NCBI RefSeq assembly: GCF_040436345.1
Contig: NC_133233.1
Coordinates: 10,311,381-10,375,380 of the forward strand
Reading direction: 5' to 3'
From: Pagrus major
Taxonomy: Eukaryota; Chordata; Actinopteri; Spariformes; Sparidae
DNA: 64,000 nt
A model generated the notes under the pieces. The model had not been told where the DNA came from. It was given only the letters and a program-made list of their open reading frames with translations, and did no database searches. Every line of letters starts with the position of its first letter. Position 1 is the first letter of the stretch. A program made the position numbers and the translations under genes. Positions 13,893 to 26,371 of the stretch are shown in pieces.

Positions 13893-15383
13893 CTAAAATT
13901 GCATGACTCAGGCCAACAGGATGCCAGCTGTTGGGTGCCATGCCAAGCCAAGGCAGCGGATGATGGAGATTAAGGGTACTGCAAGGATCAGAGGAGGAGA
14001 AGGTGAAAGAGGGGAACCACATGTGTTGAAGAGGAGATGGCTACAAAACTTTCCTGTAAATCCCAACTTCTCCAAGAAAACAGGACTTTCTTTCAGCCCC
14101 CAGGACAACAAAGGCAGTGCTTCCTCTCTGCTGCCCTCCCTTTCCCCTCATCCTCTACTTACGAGAATTTTCCCTGCCAAGACAGAGGGAAGATGCTTTT
14201 TCTCCTAAATAAAAAAACACTACCTCTTGTCTTTAGAGCTGTCGCATCCAGCTGCGCGTCCTGAGTTGATAAGGCAGCCGCTGAGGCCACCGGCAACGCA
14301 ATCCGTTCTGAAGCGGCCCATGAATATTTGAAGTGGATTGTGGAGCAACACGAGCAGAGGAGAGGAAGGGAGGCGTTCGGTGAATGGTGGGAAAACAAGA
14401 GCGTGCCTCAATATACCTTTTAATAACATGTGACTACAAGACACAAAGGGATGATGAGGATTTGGGATGGGGGAATAGACAAACAGTGCCTCATATCTAC
14501 AGGGAGCAACACAGGAGAATGAGAGAGATTCTCTCCAATATCCAAGAGTTCACCTATTATAATGCAAACGGGGATGTGTATTGCATCTCTTATCTCAGTT
14601 CATGTCATGGCGCCTGGGGGTTTTTCACACATGAGGCCAAAAGACAAAAATTTCAAGTTCATGACTCAGGTTATTCTAGTTTAAAATGACGCATCAGGCA
14701 CATAATCAGACTTCAATTTTTTGCTTAAATTGTATTTGAGATGATTGGGAGGTGTCACCCTGATGCACTACTGACAAATGATAGAATGAGTGCAGATATA
14801 AGCAACAAAAATTAATATACTGTGTATAATCTCTTATACACAATCTCACTTATGTGTCTCTGACCATTACACACACCAGCCTGAATCCTGAACATCATTC
14901 AGCACAAGGGTTTGACTCATATGAGCAAGATTGTTTTCAGCTTTTAAAAGGAAATATTTTTGAAATGATCTTAACCATCTTAATCTTTAAAGTAACAATT
15001 TCCTAAATATATCACAATAGTATTCATGTTTCTTATTTCCTGAAACCAGGATATTACTGCTACAACTACACATGACTACCACTATTATAGGTAAAATATT
15101 TTTGCATACTTAAACCTACTTTGCGTAATTAACTTAGAATTAATTTACATTTGTTACAGTGGGTGAATTGTATAATAAATACATGTCACAGGTGGACAAT
15201 AATAACGTATTTGCCAATGTAGCAGCAGATATTCAATTACCAACCCCATATTAGTCAAACCCATCTCAACTCAACAACTTCATACGAACTCAAAGAAAAA
15301 CACACACATACACACACACAAATACACTGAATTTCCCCCAGCCCTTCCACCTTCCACTACAAATGTCATCTCTCGACCTTTAC

Positions 15384-15565
15384 CTTGGAAGAAACTCTTG
15401 ACGCGGAGGTAGGAGACTGCGAGGCGCAGCACGGACAGTTTGTCCAGCTTGGAGATGACATCCGGGGGGAACGGCAGCAGGCTGGCCAGCCGGTCCAGCT
15501 CAGCATTCAGCCTGTCCCTGTGCCGCTTGGACGGGTTGGTTTTCTCATTGGCAGAAGACGGCTTC
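15384..15565 (-). CDS. ahrr: ahrr bHLH exon
   Basis: The acceptor is ATCAG before 15565 and the donor is GTAAAG after 15384. The 182-nt exon encodes the whole DNA-binding basic helix-loop-helix and ends in KSFFQ, one nucleotide into the next codon. Confidence 0.92.
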
Positions 15566-17520
15566 CTGATGATGAGACGGGCAGAGGAGAGACAGATAGA
15601 CGGGGTCGGACGTGTGTGTGAGGACAGAGGTCATGCACTCAGCTGTGATATAAGTATCATTTAGCTAAATGGCCTCATTTAAATAATTTTTTCTCAGTGC
15701 AGAGACACGCAGAGAAGCTCCTCAGCAGGCAGTAAGTGAAAGCAGCAGGATTAACTTGTTTAGTTTCACTTGTTGGAGTCATGCTACTGTTAATGGCAAA
15801 GTTAGTCTAAAACTCATCTGCACTTCATGACACAGGCTTATAAAGCTTACAGTCGGCAGTCTTGGTCTAAAAGATCATATTAATTATCAGTCATACACAT
15901 TTTTTAAATTCAAAACTCTGGCTAAGATCCTTCATTCTAGATCAGTTGGAAAAATAGGGCACCAAACTTTTAAAGTAAGACAGAAATAGCAATCTCCCAA
16001 TTTTGCTTCATACTTTTTTCCTTGTTGTTATGATACAAATTACGATATCATGTTTTGTGTTACTCTGGTTTTATAGCGAACCCAAGTAAAAACATATGAC
16101 AGAAAAACCACACTTTGCACAAGTCCCTATGTCCTTCAGCTGTATTTCCTTTTGACTCAGCCTTCCCCAGCACACCAAGCACCACACTGATTTGTGTTTC
16201 CCCCAATGACAAATTTCTTTATTTGTCAGTTTGACTCATTACTTCTCAACAAAACAAAACAAAACAAAGGAGTTAAGAGCTCTGCCATGCCAACATTATC
16301 TCGCTGAAAAATATCTTTTATAAGTCCTGTTCTGTACCAATATCTTCTGTTGCTGTCCCGTTCTTCTCTGCAACTCCTGATGTTAACAGTCTCGGACATA
16401 TTGCACTTTCCTCTTCTGTGCCGCAGAGAATGCAAAATGCTCTTCAGGCACAGAGGTATTTGTGTATTTTAGTAAGGTGTACCACAGCTTCACCATCTGA
16501 ACTTAACATGATCCGCATATGTAATAGTCAGCTCCGGTTTCCACAGCTGAGTGTTTCTGTTCATCTCCGCAGACACAGAATACTTTTACAAAAATATAGA
16601 AAGGAATGCATGTGAATGTCTTGATCGGATTATTCAGCTCAACAAAAGTTTAATTCACTTGCAAGTCCAGCAATATTTAAGAAAAAAGGAAAAGAAACAC
16701 CAATGATTAACTGAAGCTCCTGAATTATACCTCAAAATCCCAAATTGTCCAGTGGCACAACTGCCAAACTACAATTTCTGGAGTATTTTTCTACCCCGAG
16801 CACATACAGTATCAACTTGATGTGGCAAAGCTTTCCTCCTCAGCTCAGCAGCAGAAGCAGGGTAAAACATGAAAACTTTATAAATGCCACAGGCCTTGTT
16901 AAATTACCACTTCCCTCTTCAAAATCTTATATAAGCCACGATCCACTATTCATGACAACAGCTGACAAGACCGTCCAAAAAAATCTGCATCAGAAACTGT
17001 GGACTGCCTAAAACACCATCAGCAACCTAACGCACACTTTGACTCCTATTCCTGCGGGTAAGGACGTACATGCAAAGTTAAAAAAATAAATAAATAAATT
17101 TAAAAAAAACTTAACTACAGTGCCAATAATACAAAAACACACTTATAAAAACCACTTGATAATGACTTATAAATAAGTGATATATTATTAATAGTATGTT
17201 TGAGAGAAATAATCATAAGTGTCAGACTGATAATTAATTGATTATAACATCTTATTCAGGACTTATACTGTTATTTTCACACTTTCAAGTTGCTGACTCA
17301 CTAACTTCCTGTGATTGATTAGAATTTAGTCACTCTTTAATGTACCACATCGTGATTGAGAGTGCACATTAGCAAACACTTGTCAGCAGGCACTGATTGA
17401 ACAAAATAAACAGCAGCGCTCCTTAACTGCTTTTGGATGGGCTTCCTCCTCTTTCTGCCCGCGTACATGCAGTCTCCCGGAGGGATCATGGTCTTGCACT
17501 CCGCGGAGGTAACAGGTGCG
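15384..17520 (-). CDS. ahrr: Aryl hydrocarbon receptor repressor, 5' part only (N-terminus and bHLH)
   Basis: AHRR competes with AHR for ARNT and for xenobiotic response elements, giving negative feedback in the nucleus. Two minus-strand exons are visible. The first is 17520-17428, with acceptor CGCAG and ATG at 17489-17487; it encodes [20 protein letters not shown]. The second is 15565-15384 and encodes the basic helix-loop-helix, with [32 protein letters not shown] and [10 protein letters not shown]. The exons join in frame, with the split codon CA|G giving Gln. Human AHRR begins MPRTMIPPGE and ends its bHLH in KSFFQ, whereas AHR usually has KSFFD; this favours AHRR over AHR. The codons before the first Met here read ECKT, so the Met at 17489 is the probable start. 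The PAS, repressor and later exons would lie at lower coordinates; I could not find them down to position 1, so the gene is partial in this window. Confidence 0.9.
17428..17520 (-). CDS. ahrr: ahrr first coding exon
   Basis: The ATG is at 17489-17487 and the donor GTTAAG follows 17428. The bases 17520-17490 are leader. The product is a short, basic N-terminal stretch that ends in a nuclear-localisation-like RKRRK cluster. Confidence 0.85.
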
Positions 17521-17968
17521 CTGCGGGTGAGACAGAGAGCACGTTAAGTTCAGTGTGGCTGGAGAGAGAAACTTTACACATGTAAAAAACTGTGAGAACT
17601 AAAACACATTCAGACAGGCTGTTGCACAAGATGACATTTAAAGTCATTCCTTGGGGGGGAAATTGCATTTAATCCCTACATTTCTAAAAATGAAAGTGAA
17701 ATAACCTAAATTAAGCTAAAGTTCAAATTTAAACAGAAGGGTATGTGAATTAGTTAAGATTTATGTCATATGAAAGCTTAAGAGCCTTCAAACAAGTGCC
17801 AGTAGTTACAAAATAAAATACCACGCTGGTGCAAGTGATCTAATCAATATTTTTGAAAAGCAAAGAAGACATGCCGGATCCTTGGAAATGAATTATAAAA
17901 TAATAATCCTATTAAATACACACCAACACGTCCAACAGAAAAATAAAAATAAAAATAAAAGCACTAAC

Positions 17969-18196
17969 CCAGAATATCGGTGGTTGTCAGTTAATTCCAG
18001 TATAATGTTGGATGTTGGGTCACATTCACTTTAAGTGCAGAGCAGAGATGCGTCTCCCAGGGTGCACCGACACCGTAAATGCCAAATGATAAATCCAAGG
18101 AAAATAAAATAATTCGGAGAGGTCCTGTATGAGCTCCGAGCTGATGTTTTCATCAGCTTTGCACTGCTCGGGGCAGATGTTGGCTGATGCTTTATA
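17969..18196 (-). promoter_or_regulatory. Possible ahrr core promoter and non-coding first exon
   Basis: On the minus strand a TATAAA box lies at 18196-18191. A donor-like GG|GTTAGT sits at 17969/17968, about 190 bases below a start expected near 18160. This arrangement would give an untranslated first exon spliced to the coding exon at 17520. It rests on motifs only; the real start could instead lie in the CpG-rich block near 18.8-19.2 kb. Confidence 0.3.
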
Positions 18197-18268
18197 CCCA
18201 ATTGAGTCGCCTTCACTTCCTCGCGTTTCAGGTGGCGGATTCCTCTGAATGACATGTCGAGCTCTTCG

Positions 18269-18303
18269 CACGCAACTCTCTGCCTCACAAACAGAGCGCG
18301 AGG

Positions 18304-18390
<87 letters not shown>

Positions 18391-19350
18391 CTTAGCTTAT
18401 GCTGCTTTCAAGTACTGCCTGTTTATAGGAATTGCCACCTACATGTTTGTAGCCTACATGGTTTCAAATATTAGTGGCATGTGATTTTTATATTAAACCT
18501 AATAATAAAAAACGACATGCTCACTGTGGCTGTTATTCATTTTTTGCTTACTTTCACAGGCTAAGTAAGCTACTTGGCAAAATTAAGAGTTGCGTGCGTA
18601 GGAGCATTTTCTCTTTATTTTGTGGTTATTGCATTTTTTTCAAAAAACTCCACCAACAGTAACATATTGCACTTGGCAGAGGGAGTGGATTCTGTGTTAA
18701 ACTGTGTGTATTTTCGACTCAATTTATCTCAAATACACGATGAGTTTTTTTTATATTTACGAGGAGTACATGAAAGCAGCAGTAGCCCAACCCGACCCCA
18801 GCCTGAAGCCGCGCGCTGCACACACACATTCTGAGAGTAGCGCGAGGGGAGGGATCACACGCGAAGGGCAGCAGAGGCACAAATCTCCAGATTCACACCG
18901 AGGCTACCCGCGGTCGACGGCACTCAACGGACCGGAGGGTTTTGGGTTTTTTTCCCCCACCGCGGCCCGTTCAACAAATTACACACTTTACAACGAAACC
19001 TGCTGTACGTGAATATCACGCTGCGCTGGACGGGACCGGGTTTCTTCAAACGAGTAATTAAATCAGTGAACGCAGCTTTTGGGATCAACTCGGCTCTCTG
19101 GGACAGATTGGCAGCTGCGTCAAGCTCGATACAGATTACAGGTTTACGCCGGAAATGAGATGATTATGCCTTCAAAGCAAAAGCATGAATGTGTCACGGC
19201 TGTAATAGCCTTTCCAATGTAGACTGAATGTGAAGAGACTAAACAAGGTCGTAGTCATTAAAGTAATTTATATTCAGTTTTCATTGTGAATGGTCTAGTA
19301 GTGAAACGATATACGTCTCCAACAACATTTGACAGCTAAGACTTCGCGTG
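18269..19350. promoter_or_regulatory. Cluster of xenobiotic/dioxin-response-like elements (TNGCGTG)
   Basis: Four copies of the AHR/ARNT core TNGCGTG, on either strand, lie upstream of the ahrr coding start: 18269-18275 (minus), 18590-18596 (plus), 18858-18864 (minus) and 19344-19350 (plus). AHRR is a known AHR target through such sites. The motif is short and the block is CpG-rich, so some copies may be chance matches. Confidence 0.45.
18305..18388. repeat. (CA)n microsatellite, about 42 units
   Basis: Uninterrupted CA/TG dinucleotide tract, the longest in the window. It sits just upstream of the putative ahrr promoter and is expected to be length-polymorphic and able to adopt Z-DNA. Confidence 0.97.
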
Positions 19351-19653
19351 TACGGTTTTACTTTGAAGTCTGTAACCGGAAGTGGTGTTACATTCTGGTT
19401 CGCCTCACTGAGTCGGTTCATTTCGGCACAATACTGTACGCCGAATTTAACTGTTCATTAATTAAATACGTGATAAGACACGAGGAGACACGGCTTATAA
19501 AACGTCCTTGCTTACAGTCCCGTAGAAAAGATAAGCGTCTTGTGTTCGTGATTTGTTGCCTAAATCTCCGTCCGGAAATCATCGCATTGTGGTTGTAACT
19601 TTACAAACTAAACTGAAGAGGAAAGATGAATTAAATTTAAGCCTTATCATTAC

Positions 19654-19687
19654 CTTATTATTATTATTATTATTATTATCTTATTAT
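19654..19687. repeat. (TTA)n microsatellite
   Basis: Short trinucleotide TTA/ATT tract. Confidence 0.85.
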
Positions 19688-21158
19688 GATCGTGGTTACT
19701 TAGGCCTCTGGCGCTGTGTGTGAATGGACGAAGAAAACACAAGCTTCAAATGTGAGCATTCACTGTCGAAACTGTGTTTGTTTTCCCCAACATCATATGT
19801 TAATGTTTAAATATTTTCTTAAAGTCTCATACTTGTTGCCGTGTATAAAACGCAAGCACAACGCCTTGTTTTTAAGAGCCATTTATAAAACCAGTTGCTG
19901 CAAAATGCAAGCCCGAGTTGTTGAATGATCTCTGGGATAAATGCACGAAACCCTCAGCTCCTATTGAATTAAAGCTGAAGGACAACCTTCCCATATGATT
20001 TTACACAAAATGTGTATGCTGGTGTTTAATATGTTTTTATTGTCTAAAAATAACCATCAAATATATTTTTCTGTGTACTTTTAATTTGTAAAAGAATTAA
20101 TTGTAATCTTTTGACTTTTAAATGTTTATTTTTGTTTGTATGATTGCTTGTAAAGCTCTAACCTAATAAAGTTGCCATTGTAATTTGTTGCGTCTTGTCA
20201 CTGAAACATTACATACTAGATGTACTGTATATGCACAGTATGCAGTTTGTATCATAGTCTACTGTACTGCACCCTAGTGTACAAATGCATGTACTACAAA
20301 CAGTCAAGTACGCCCATTGAGCACACATTGCGTATTGTGTATTTATGTGTAGTAAATCATGCAAGCTTATGGCTGAGATACACTTTCCTCCTTTAAATAA
20401 AGATGACATAGTAGAGGAGAATCCCCATGGTGATGTTGTGCCACATGATCTCACATAACAACAGAAATAAGAAGGCACCATTAATGGTGGGGGTGGGGTT
20501 GATTGTTCCTGGGCAATGTGCTTTTTGAATGAGTTGCTTAATTTCCCAACAAAATTAAAAACATTAAAATGACTAAAACAAAAGCAAATGCATTGTGGCT
20601 GCTATGTCATCTCTTTAGAATAGAGAAAATAGAAATAAAAATAAAAAATAGAGAAACATCATTTAATCAGTATTGGTAACACCGAGATGGGCTGTATTAG
20701 ACATTTTAATTCAGTTCTGAGCATATTCAGCATTATAATTTTACCTATTACGTTAAACAAATGCAAAGCCTGGATGGTTATTTTTATGTAATTTGATTTA
20801 TCACATGGTATATGTTTAAAATCTTTACTTATAAAGGCAGCAAGCCAGTCTACAGTCACATGGCCAAGATGTTGTTCTGTGAAGTGGCTCCACCTTCGAA
20901 CGTTTAAGTCCACCAATAAGATTATTTTCAAATACCATGCTGTTGTATCAAATCAGGGCTGATGTTTCATTTGTTGTGACAGGTGGAGATGGGGATCTGA
21001 AGAGGTCCTAAGGTCCCGTTAACACAGTCAGTAGCTGCCATTAAAGCTACAGGGAGCTTTGGTATCAATGCAAATCCACTGGCAACACCATCCAAGCTGC
21101 CTTCCAGATTAGCCCAGGTTTAAAGCTTCAGCTGGGGGAGCCCTTCGCACGCAACCAT

Positions 21159-21246
21159 GTGTGTGTGTGTGTGTGTGTGTGCATGAGCTCATGTCTGTGT
21201 CCCCTGCGCGCGCGTGTGTGTGTGCCCACAGCGTGTGTTTGTGTGT
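21159..21246. repeat. TG-rich compound microsatellite
   Basis: Two TG tracts are separated by a segment containing GCGCGCG, a compound purine/pyrimidine alternation. Confidence 0.88.
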
Positions 21247-23478
21247 GGCTTAATAAACATTTCAGAATAATGACCGCAGAGACAACCAGGGCAATACTGG
21301 AGGCCATCTGCCAGGTGCAATAGTGTGGCTTTCATTGATTAAGTTGTCTGTGTAAGCATCATCGAGGGATTTCAGGAGACGTGCAGCGCTGCAACATGAC
21401 AAGTCTGATTCTAATGGACATTCAAAATTGATGGGGTGGTCAATATCGGACAGACAACTTAAAAAAACATAATTTAAACATAGTCTAGCCAGAAATATTG
21501 ACCTTATACACAATTAAGTACATGTACATCAGTAAACTTGTAAATATGTGAGAAAACTACAGAGAAAATATGGTGGAACTTTGTCCATTTCTAACAATGA
21601 GTGGGGTCAATGGATGTGATGGCCCTGAACTCAGAGAGCAGGAGGAGAGCTCATAGTATGGTAAGTGCCATTGAAAGGCAGCAATGCTGTCAGGATATGC
21701 AGAGTATAATCCATGACAGCAGAGTTGTTAATGGACAAGACCAGCTCAAGAGGTCATGTTAGGTCGGACAGGACGCATGTTTTAACAGGAAATACTGTGC
21801 AGACATAAATGCATACGTAATACCATCACACAGAAACAATGGTGCAGTTCGAACTGTTTAAATTCATTCACTTTAAAAGATCACAAGCTGACCCTAAAGT
21901 GTTTAATACCACATTTGAACAGATTGGTGACTGGGGACGAGGGGTGGATCTACTGTGATCTCTGAGACTTAAATCCAGGAGGAAATCAGATGATGAACTT
22001 GAAAGGCACAGAGTGAAATAGCCTGCGATGCCAAGAATTAGCACAAAATATGACCACAAAATTTAGAAATGTGTCAGCTGATATACACACATTTTTAGCA
22101 AAAACCCTTCAAATGTGATTATCACACAACACTTGTGACAAAGATTTGTAATGGAGGTGGGATATTTTACAGGAAAACAATATAATTTACTGTCTAAAAT
22201 AGCATCAGTGCACAGACAGAGTAAACTTACTTACTTACTGTAATTTATTATAATCATTAATCACACCAAGCATCTTTTTCTGCATTATAATCCCTTAAAA
22301 GTGTTTATGTGAAGAATGTAAGCTGGATGGTCATTAAATAAATAGTCCATTCACTCTTTTAAATCATACTGTTTATGTAAAGTCTGGCTTTTTTCATCGC
22401 ATTCAGTTTCATAAAAGATTGTGAAGTTCAATTTCACTTGTTTTGAGCTCCAAATAAGTATCGTGCTGGTTACACACCACCCAATGGAGCCAAATGCTAA
22501 AAAATATGCCTCAAACTCGTGCTTTGCTGTCCCATTTAGGCCAGTCGCTGTATCAAAAGCTGTGTCAATCGGTTTAAGTAGGAAAATTGTGTTTTGGGAC
22601 TCTGTGGAGAAAATCTTCTGTTGATATTTGGGCTTTTCAAAGGTCATTTTATGGTCAGAACAAGGGTCAGATGGAGGCCGTCCTCCCGTGCTTCCAAAAT
22701 CTGTCTGTAATCTGCTGCATCCCGTGGCTGTGTTACTGTTTCTGTGTGAGTGTCATGTACACAGAAACAGAGAGGTGGGGGACAGAGAGGTGGTGAAAGG
22801 GCCACAGTGTTGTGTAACACCCAGGATGCTGGGAAATCCTAGGAGCAAATGACTCACTTTTGCAAGGATGAATGTTGACAGTGGGATGCTAATGTGAAGT
22901 CAGGCAGCAACTGTTTGTTTGGGCATAGCTTGCACAAACAATACACAAGGCTATGATAGCTGTGCAAGCTGTTTATTGGATGTGCTTTAGCTTTAATCAA
23001 CAACAGGCCTGCCTGATGTGAGGAAAAATCTGCTATGTGCAAAAACATTGTTAAATATTACAAAGATTATTTGACTTGCGATAAATAAATACACATTGAA
23101 GTGGAAATATTAGTTATTTTCTCCTGTTCAGCCATCGTGCTAGCTAACCTCACAGTCGCAACCACATTGACGCCAATAAATCTGAGGGTAGCTAACGGCT
23201 ACCTGGGACAAATGGTGCTTTGTGATGACGATAAAAATATGATTTATTAGTTACTAATCATCAACTGCTTAAAACGTGTACAGTTCAATGGATAAGTACA
23301 GTACAACTGCTGACAGGAATCCAGTGACAATGGATGAAAGTGGGCAAGAGAAGTTAAACGAATCAAAATAGAAAGGAGAGTGCAAAACATGAGGTTACTG
23401 TCCTCAAATTGAAAGCTCCAGCGGCCTCAATCCTGCAATCCCTGCTCCCCACTAAATCAGAGACCAAGCATCCCAGGA

Positions 23479-23498
23479 CACACACACACACACACACA
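23479..23498. repeat. (CA)n microsatellite
   Basis: Short pure CA tract. Confidence 0.88.
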
Positions 23499-23815
23499 TA
23501 CGCTGTAGTAAAGCCATTGCCCTAGGTGATGTACATCTTAAAACCGCACTGGCTTGTACAGCCAGAGGCCAATGGCCACAAAGTGTATTTCATGGTAATG
23601 GCACCCAAGCTCTTAGAGAAGACTCCCAAAACGCTGGGAAAAACCTCTGTATCTGGCAACATGTTTCACCGCTGGCAGAGAGCGAGGCACTTGTTTTGCA
23701 TTTTGACCCAAATATCTCCACAGACACGGCTGACGGAGCACAGCACCATCACAATTCATTAAGTTCTGCTCTTAATCATAACATCTTGTATTTCTTTAAC
23801 CATTTGAAATGTGGA

Positions 23816-24790
23816 GGAGTTTACTTGTTACGAAGGAAAATCAATCATGGGAATTGATTTCCTTGAACCAGAACAATGCCATTTGTTCCAGTTCTTTTAA
23901 AAACAGATGAAATGGCTTTAAATCTGGCCGATTTTTAGTTGGCTTTCAGTAAATGATGCAGCAGAACATTTGCATTTGTTAATTAAGTGCATTGTTCTTT
24001 TCAAGGGACCATTCGCCCAAAAATTAAAAACACATATTTTTCCTCTTACATATAGTGCTATTCATCCAACTAGATTGTTTTGGTGTTGAGTTACTGAGTT
24101 TTGGAGATTATCAGCCATAGAGGTTTCTGCCTTCTTTTGACATAATGGAACTAGATGGCCCTTGGCTTGTGGTGCTCAAAGCGCTAAAAAAAATACATTG
24201 AAAAATAATTTTAAAAACTCAACACCAGTGTCTCTTTCCAGAAATCATGTGAGAACATTTTCTTTCTACTGAACTTCCCCCGCCAACCATGTCACCCCAA
24301 AGAAGGAAGTGTGCATCTACTCATGGACGAGAAGCTCGTACTGACAGCGCCGGATGTAAACATTGATGGCATCATCGGCTCAGCTGTAACAGTAGCTGGC
24401 TTAGTTAGCTAGCCTCTTGTCTATTCTGATAACTCCAAAACTCTGTGGATATTTTGAAAAATTTGGCAACTCACAAGAAAGCAGTCGAGACGGATAGATA
24501 GCACTACATGTAAGACCAAAAATATATACTTTAATTTTGGGGTGAACTGGCCCTTCTTCTATTATGCTTAGCAGGTGAAATACATAGGGGGAGTTTATTG
24601 TTTCCAAGGAAAATCAATCACAGGAATCAATTTCCTGACTAGTGGAATGATGACCATATTCCACCTTGTGCTAGTGTATTGTCACTTGTTCCGATACTTT
24701 TAAAAACAGATGAAACAACTTTAAAATTGGCTGATTTTCAGTTGACTTTGGGTAAATGATTTTGCCGCAGACATCTGCATTCAGTTCAGT
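23816..24790. repeat. Diverged direct duplication flanking a MITE
   Basis: Segment A (about 23816-23980) and segment B (about 24589-24790) share, in the same order and orientation, AAGGAAAATCAATCA, ACTTGTTC-like or TTTGTTCC-like text, TTTTAAAAACAGATGAAA, TTTAAA-T-TGGC-GATTTT and GTAAATGAT-TGC. B carries about 30 extra bases. The element at 24003-24555 sits between the two arms. Confidence 0.75.
24003..24555. mobile_element. MITE with AAGGGACC / GGCCCTTC ends
   Basis: The left end reads AAGGGACCATTCGCCCAAAA followed by ATTAAAA. The right end reads TTTAATTTTGGGGTGAACTG followed by GCCCTTC, an imperfect terminal inverted repeat of about 25 bp. The 550-bp interior has no open frame of note. This is a teleost-typical non-autonomous DNA transposon. 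Confidence 0.75.
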
Positions 24791-24835
24791 TCAGTTCAGT
24801 TCAGCTTTATTTATATCCCGAGGGAAATTGAATTT
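24781..24835. repeat. (CAGTT)n repeat running into a TTTATTTATAT tail
   Basis: Four CAGTT units are followed by CAGCTTTATTTATATCCC, the kind of 3' tail seen on fish LINE/SINE copies. No further element body could be identified. Confidence 0.5.
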
Positions 24836-25911
24836 GCAGCAGGCATCACAAACACAATAGACAGAAGACAGCACCAAAACATCAACATATCACATGTTTA
24901 GTGATATTTCATTTTCCTTAACATCTGACAGTACTGGACAACATGATACATTTTCATGACACGTGATGACTGTATAAGGTTCAGAATAACTGTTCTTATT
25001 AAACCATTTAGATGTAATTTTGTGCTACTATGTCTTCAGCGTGTGCATTGAGAAATACAGTATGTACTGCTGTAGGGAGGCACAGGGGTTTAAGATTGGA
25101 AAACTGGCACTTTGGCACACTGTATCTCTTCTGGGGATCTTAACCTCGGCAGACTCAGGTTCCTTCAGTCAGCCTGTTTTACCACAGACAGGAGACCACA
25201 TTCGGCTGATGAGGCAGACATCTTGGTAAAGGCTGTCTGGAACTTAACAGTAGCAGGGGTAGTTAAAATACATCCAGTTCTAAAGAAATTAATTTATTAA
25301 TCACAGAAATTTTTATTCTGAGTCCCTATCTGCATCACTGATTTTGTGACCTCTACTGTTTGTGTGATCTACTGCATGTCTGCTGTTCCTAACTACCGCA
25401 TGCCTACTGTGTTGACAGTTACAAACAATATTATTAAATGTTATTCAATCCAATCAAAACCGTATGCGAGTGAAATCAATTGGGAGGAAATTGAATGAGT
25501 CACTCCATTTGCTGCCCACATGCCACAGCGATGTTAATATATTCCAAATGGATTTCTCCCTCCAACAGTCTCTTAGAGCTCACATATGAGTGTACATCTG
25601 AGCCCTCAATCTGCCACAGCCCTGGAGAGGAAAGCTTTCCTACACTGAGTGATGCTTTTCATTAAACTCTACAGGAACCCTGTCGCCTGCCTGTCGGGCC
25701 AGTCCATATCCAGGTCATCAATAATGATTTCAACAACGCCAGTGTGTTGCTATGTGGTCATGTTTTGGGGATGGTCGGTGTTACTGAAGCCGTTTGAAGA
25801 ACTCGTCGTTTTAAAAAAAAAAAGATACATTTTTCAGCTGATCTCGCTCACATGGTGACAATAGCTTCAAAAAAACAAAACAATACAATCCAAAATGGAC
25901 AATGGGGAGTC

Positions 25912-26070
25912 TTTTAAGTCCCCCTCCACTCAAAAATGTTTTTTGCTTGTTGTTACTTGGATTGGGTGTTTGGCCTTCACTGTGCAGAGTGACGTATGTG
26001 CAGAGTTTGAAACTTGAAGGTTGATTTCATGTTGAACCGTTGAAGAAGGAAAGTTTCACTGTGCTCACTT
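25912..26070. mobile_element. Dispersed repeat fragment, CCCCCTCCACTCAAA-type
   Basis: The stretch AAGTCCCCCTCCACTCAAA, then GCTTGTTGTTACTTGGATTG and CACTGTGCAGAGTGACGTATG, resembles a dispersed fish repeat I remember. Its boundaries are uncertain and it has no coding capacity. Confidence 0.4.
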
Positions 26071-26371
26071 TAAAGCTCAGTTTAACACAAATACTTACCT
26101 GCAGGATTTTGTGACGTCATTAAGGTTGGAAGACAAAAGTTGTATAAGGACTTACACAAGTGTGATGTTGTAACTTGAAATACTAAAGTACGACACATTT
26201 TGTATTTAATTCGGTGTCTAGCAGCATCTCCAGCTGAAATTAAAAAATATTTGCAAATTTATAGATTATAGATTTTTCAATAAAGGTGAAGGAGTTTCAA
26301 TTAATTAACTTATATTAAAAGAATATAAGACACAAAGTATTATTCAGAGTAGTTTTATATGTCTTAAACAT

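Larger units (their letters stand above)
1..15383. other. No exon recognised; probable ahrr intron sequence
   Basis: I found no recognisable coding exon on either strand. The stretch holds microsatellites, two copies of a GAGCTGCAAC-type element, a CAGTGGTGGAA-type element and a dispersed element near 7.4 kb. Because ahrr runs leftwards off its bHLH exon at 15384, this region is most simply its next intron. I cannot exclude a short PAS exon that I failed to see. Confidence 0.5.

Noticed and set aside
18704-19160. Plus-strand open frames over the CpG-rich block
   Set aside because: They have no conserved motif and no good start context. High GC lowers stop frequency there, so open frames are expected by chance.
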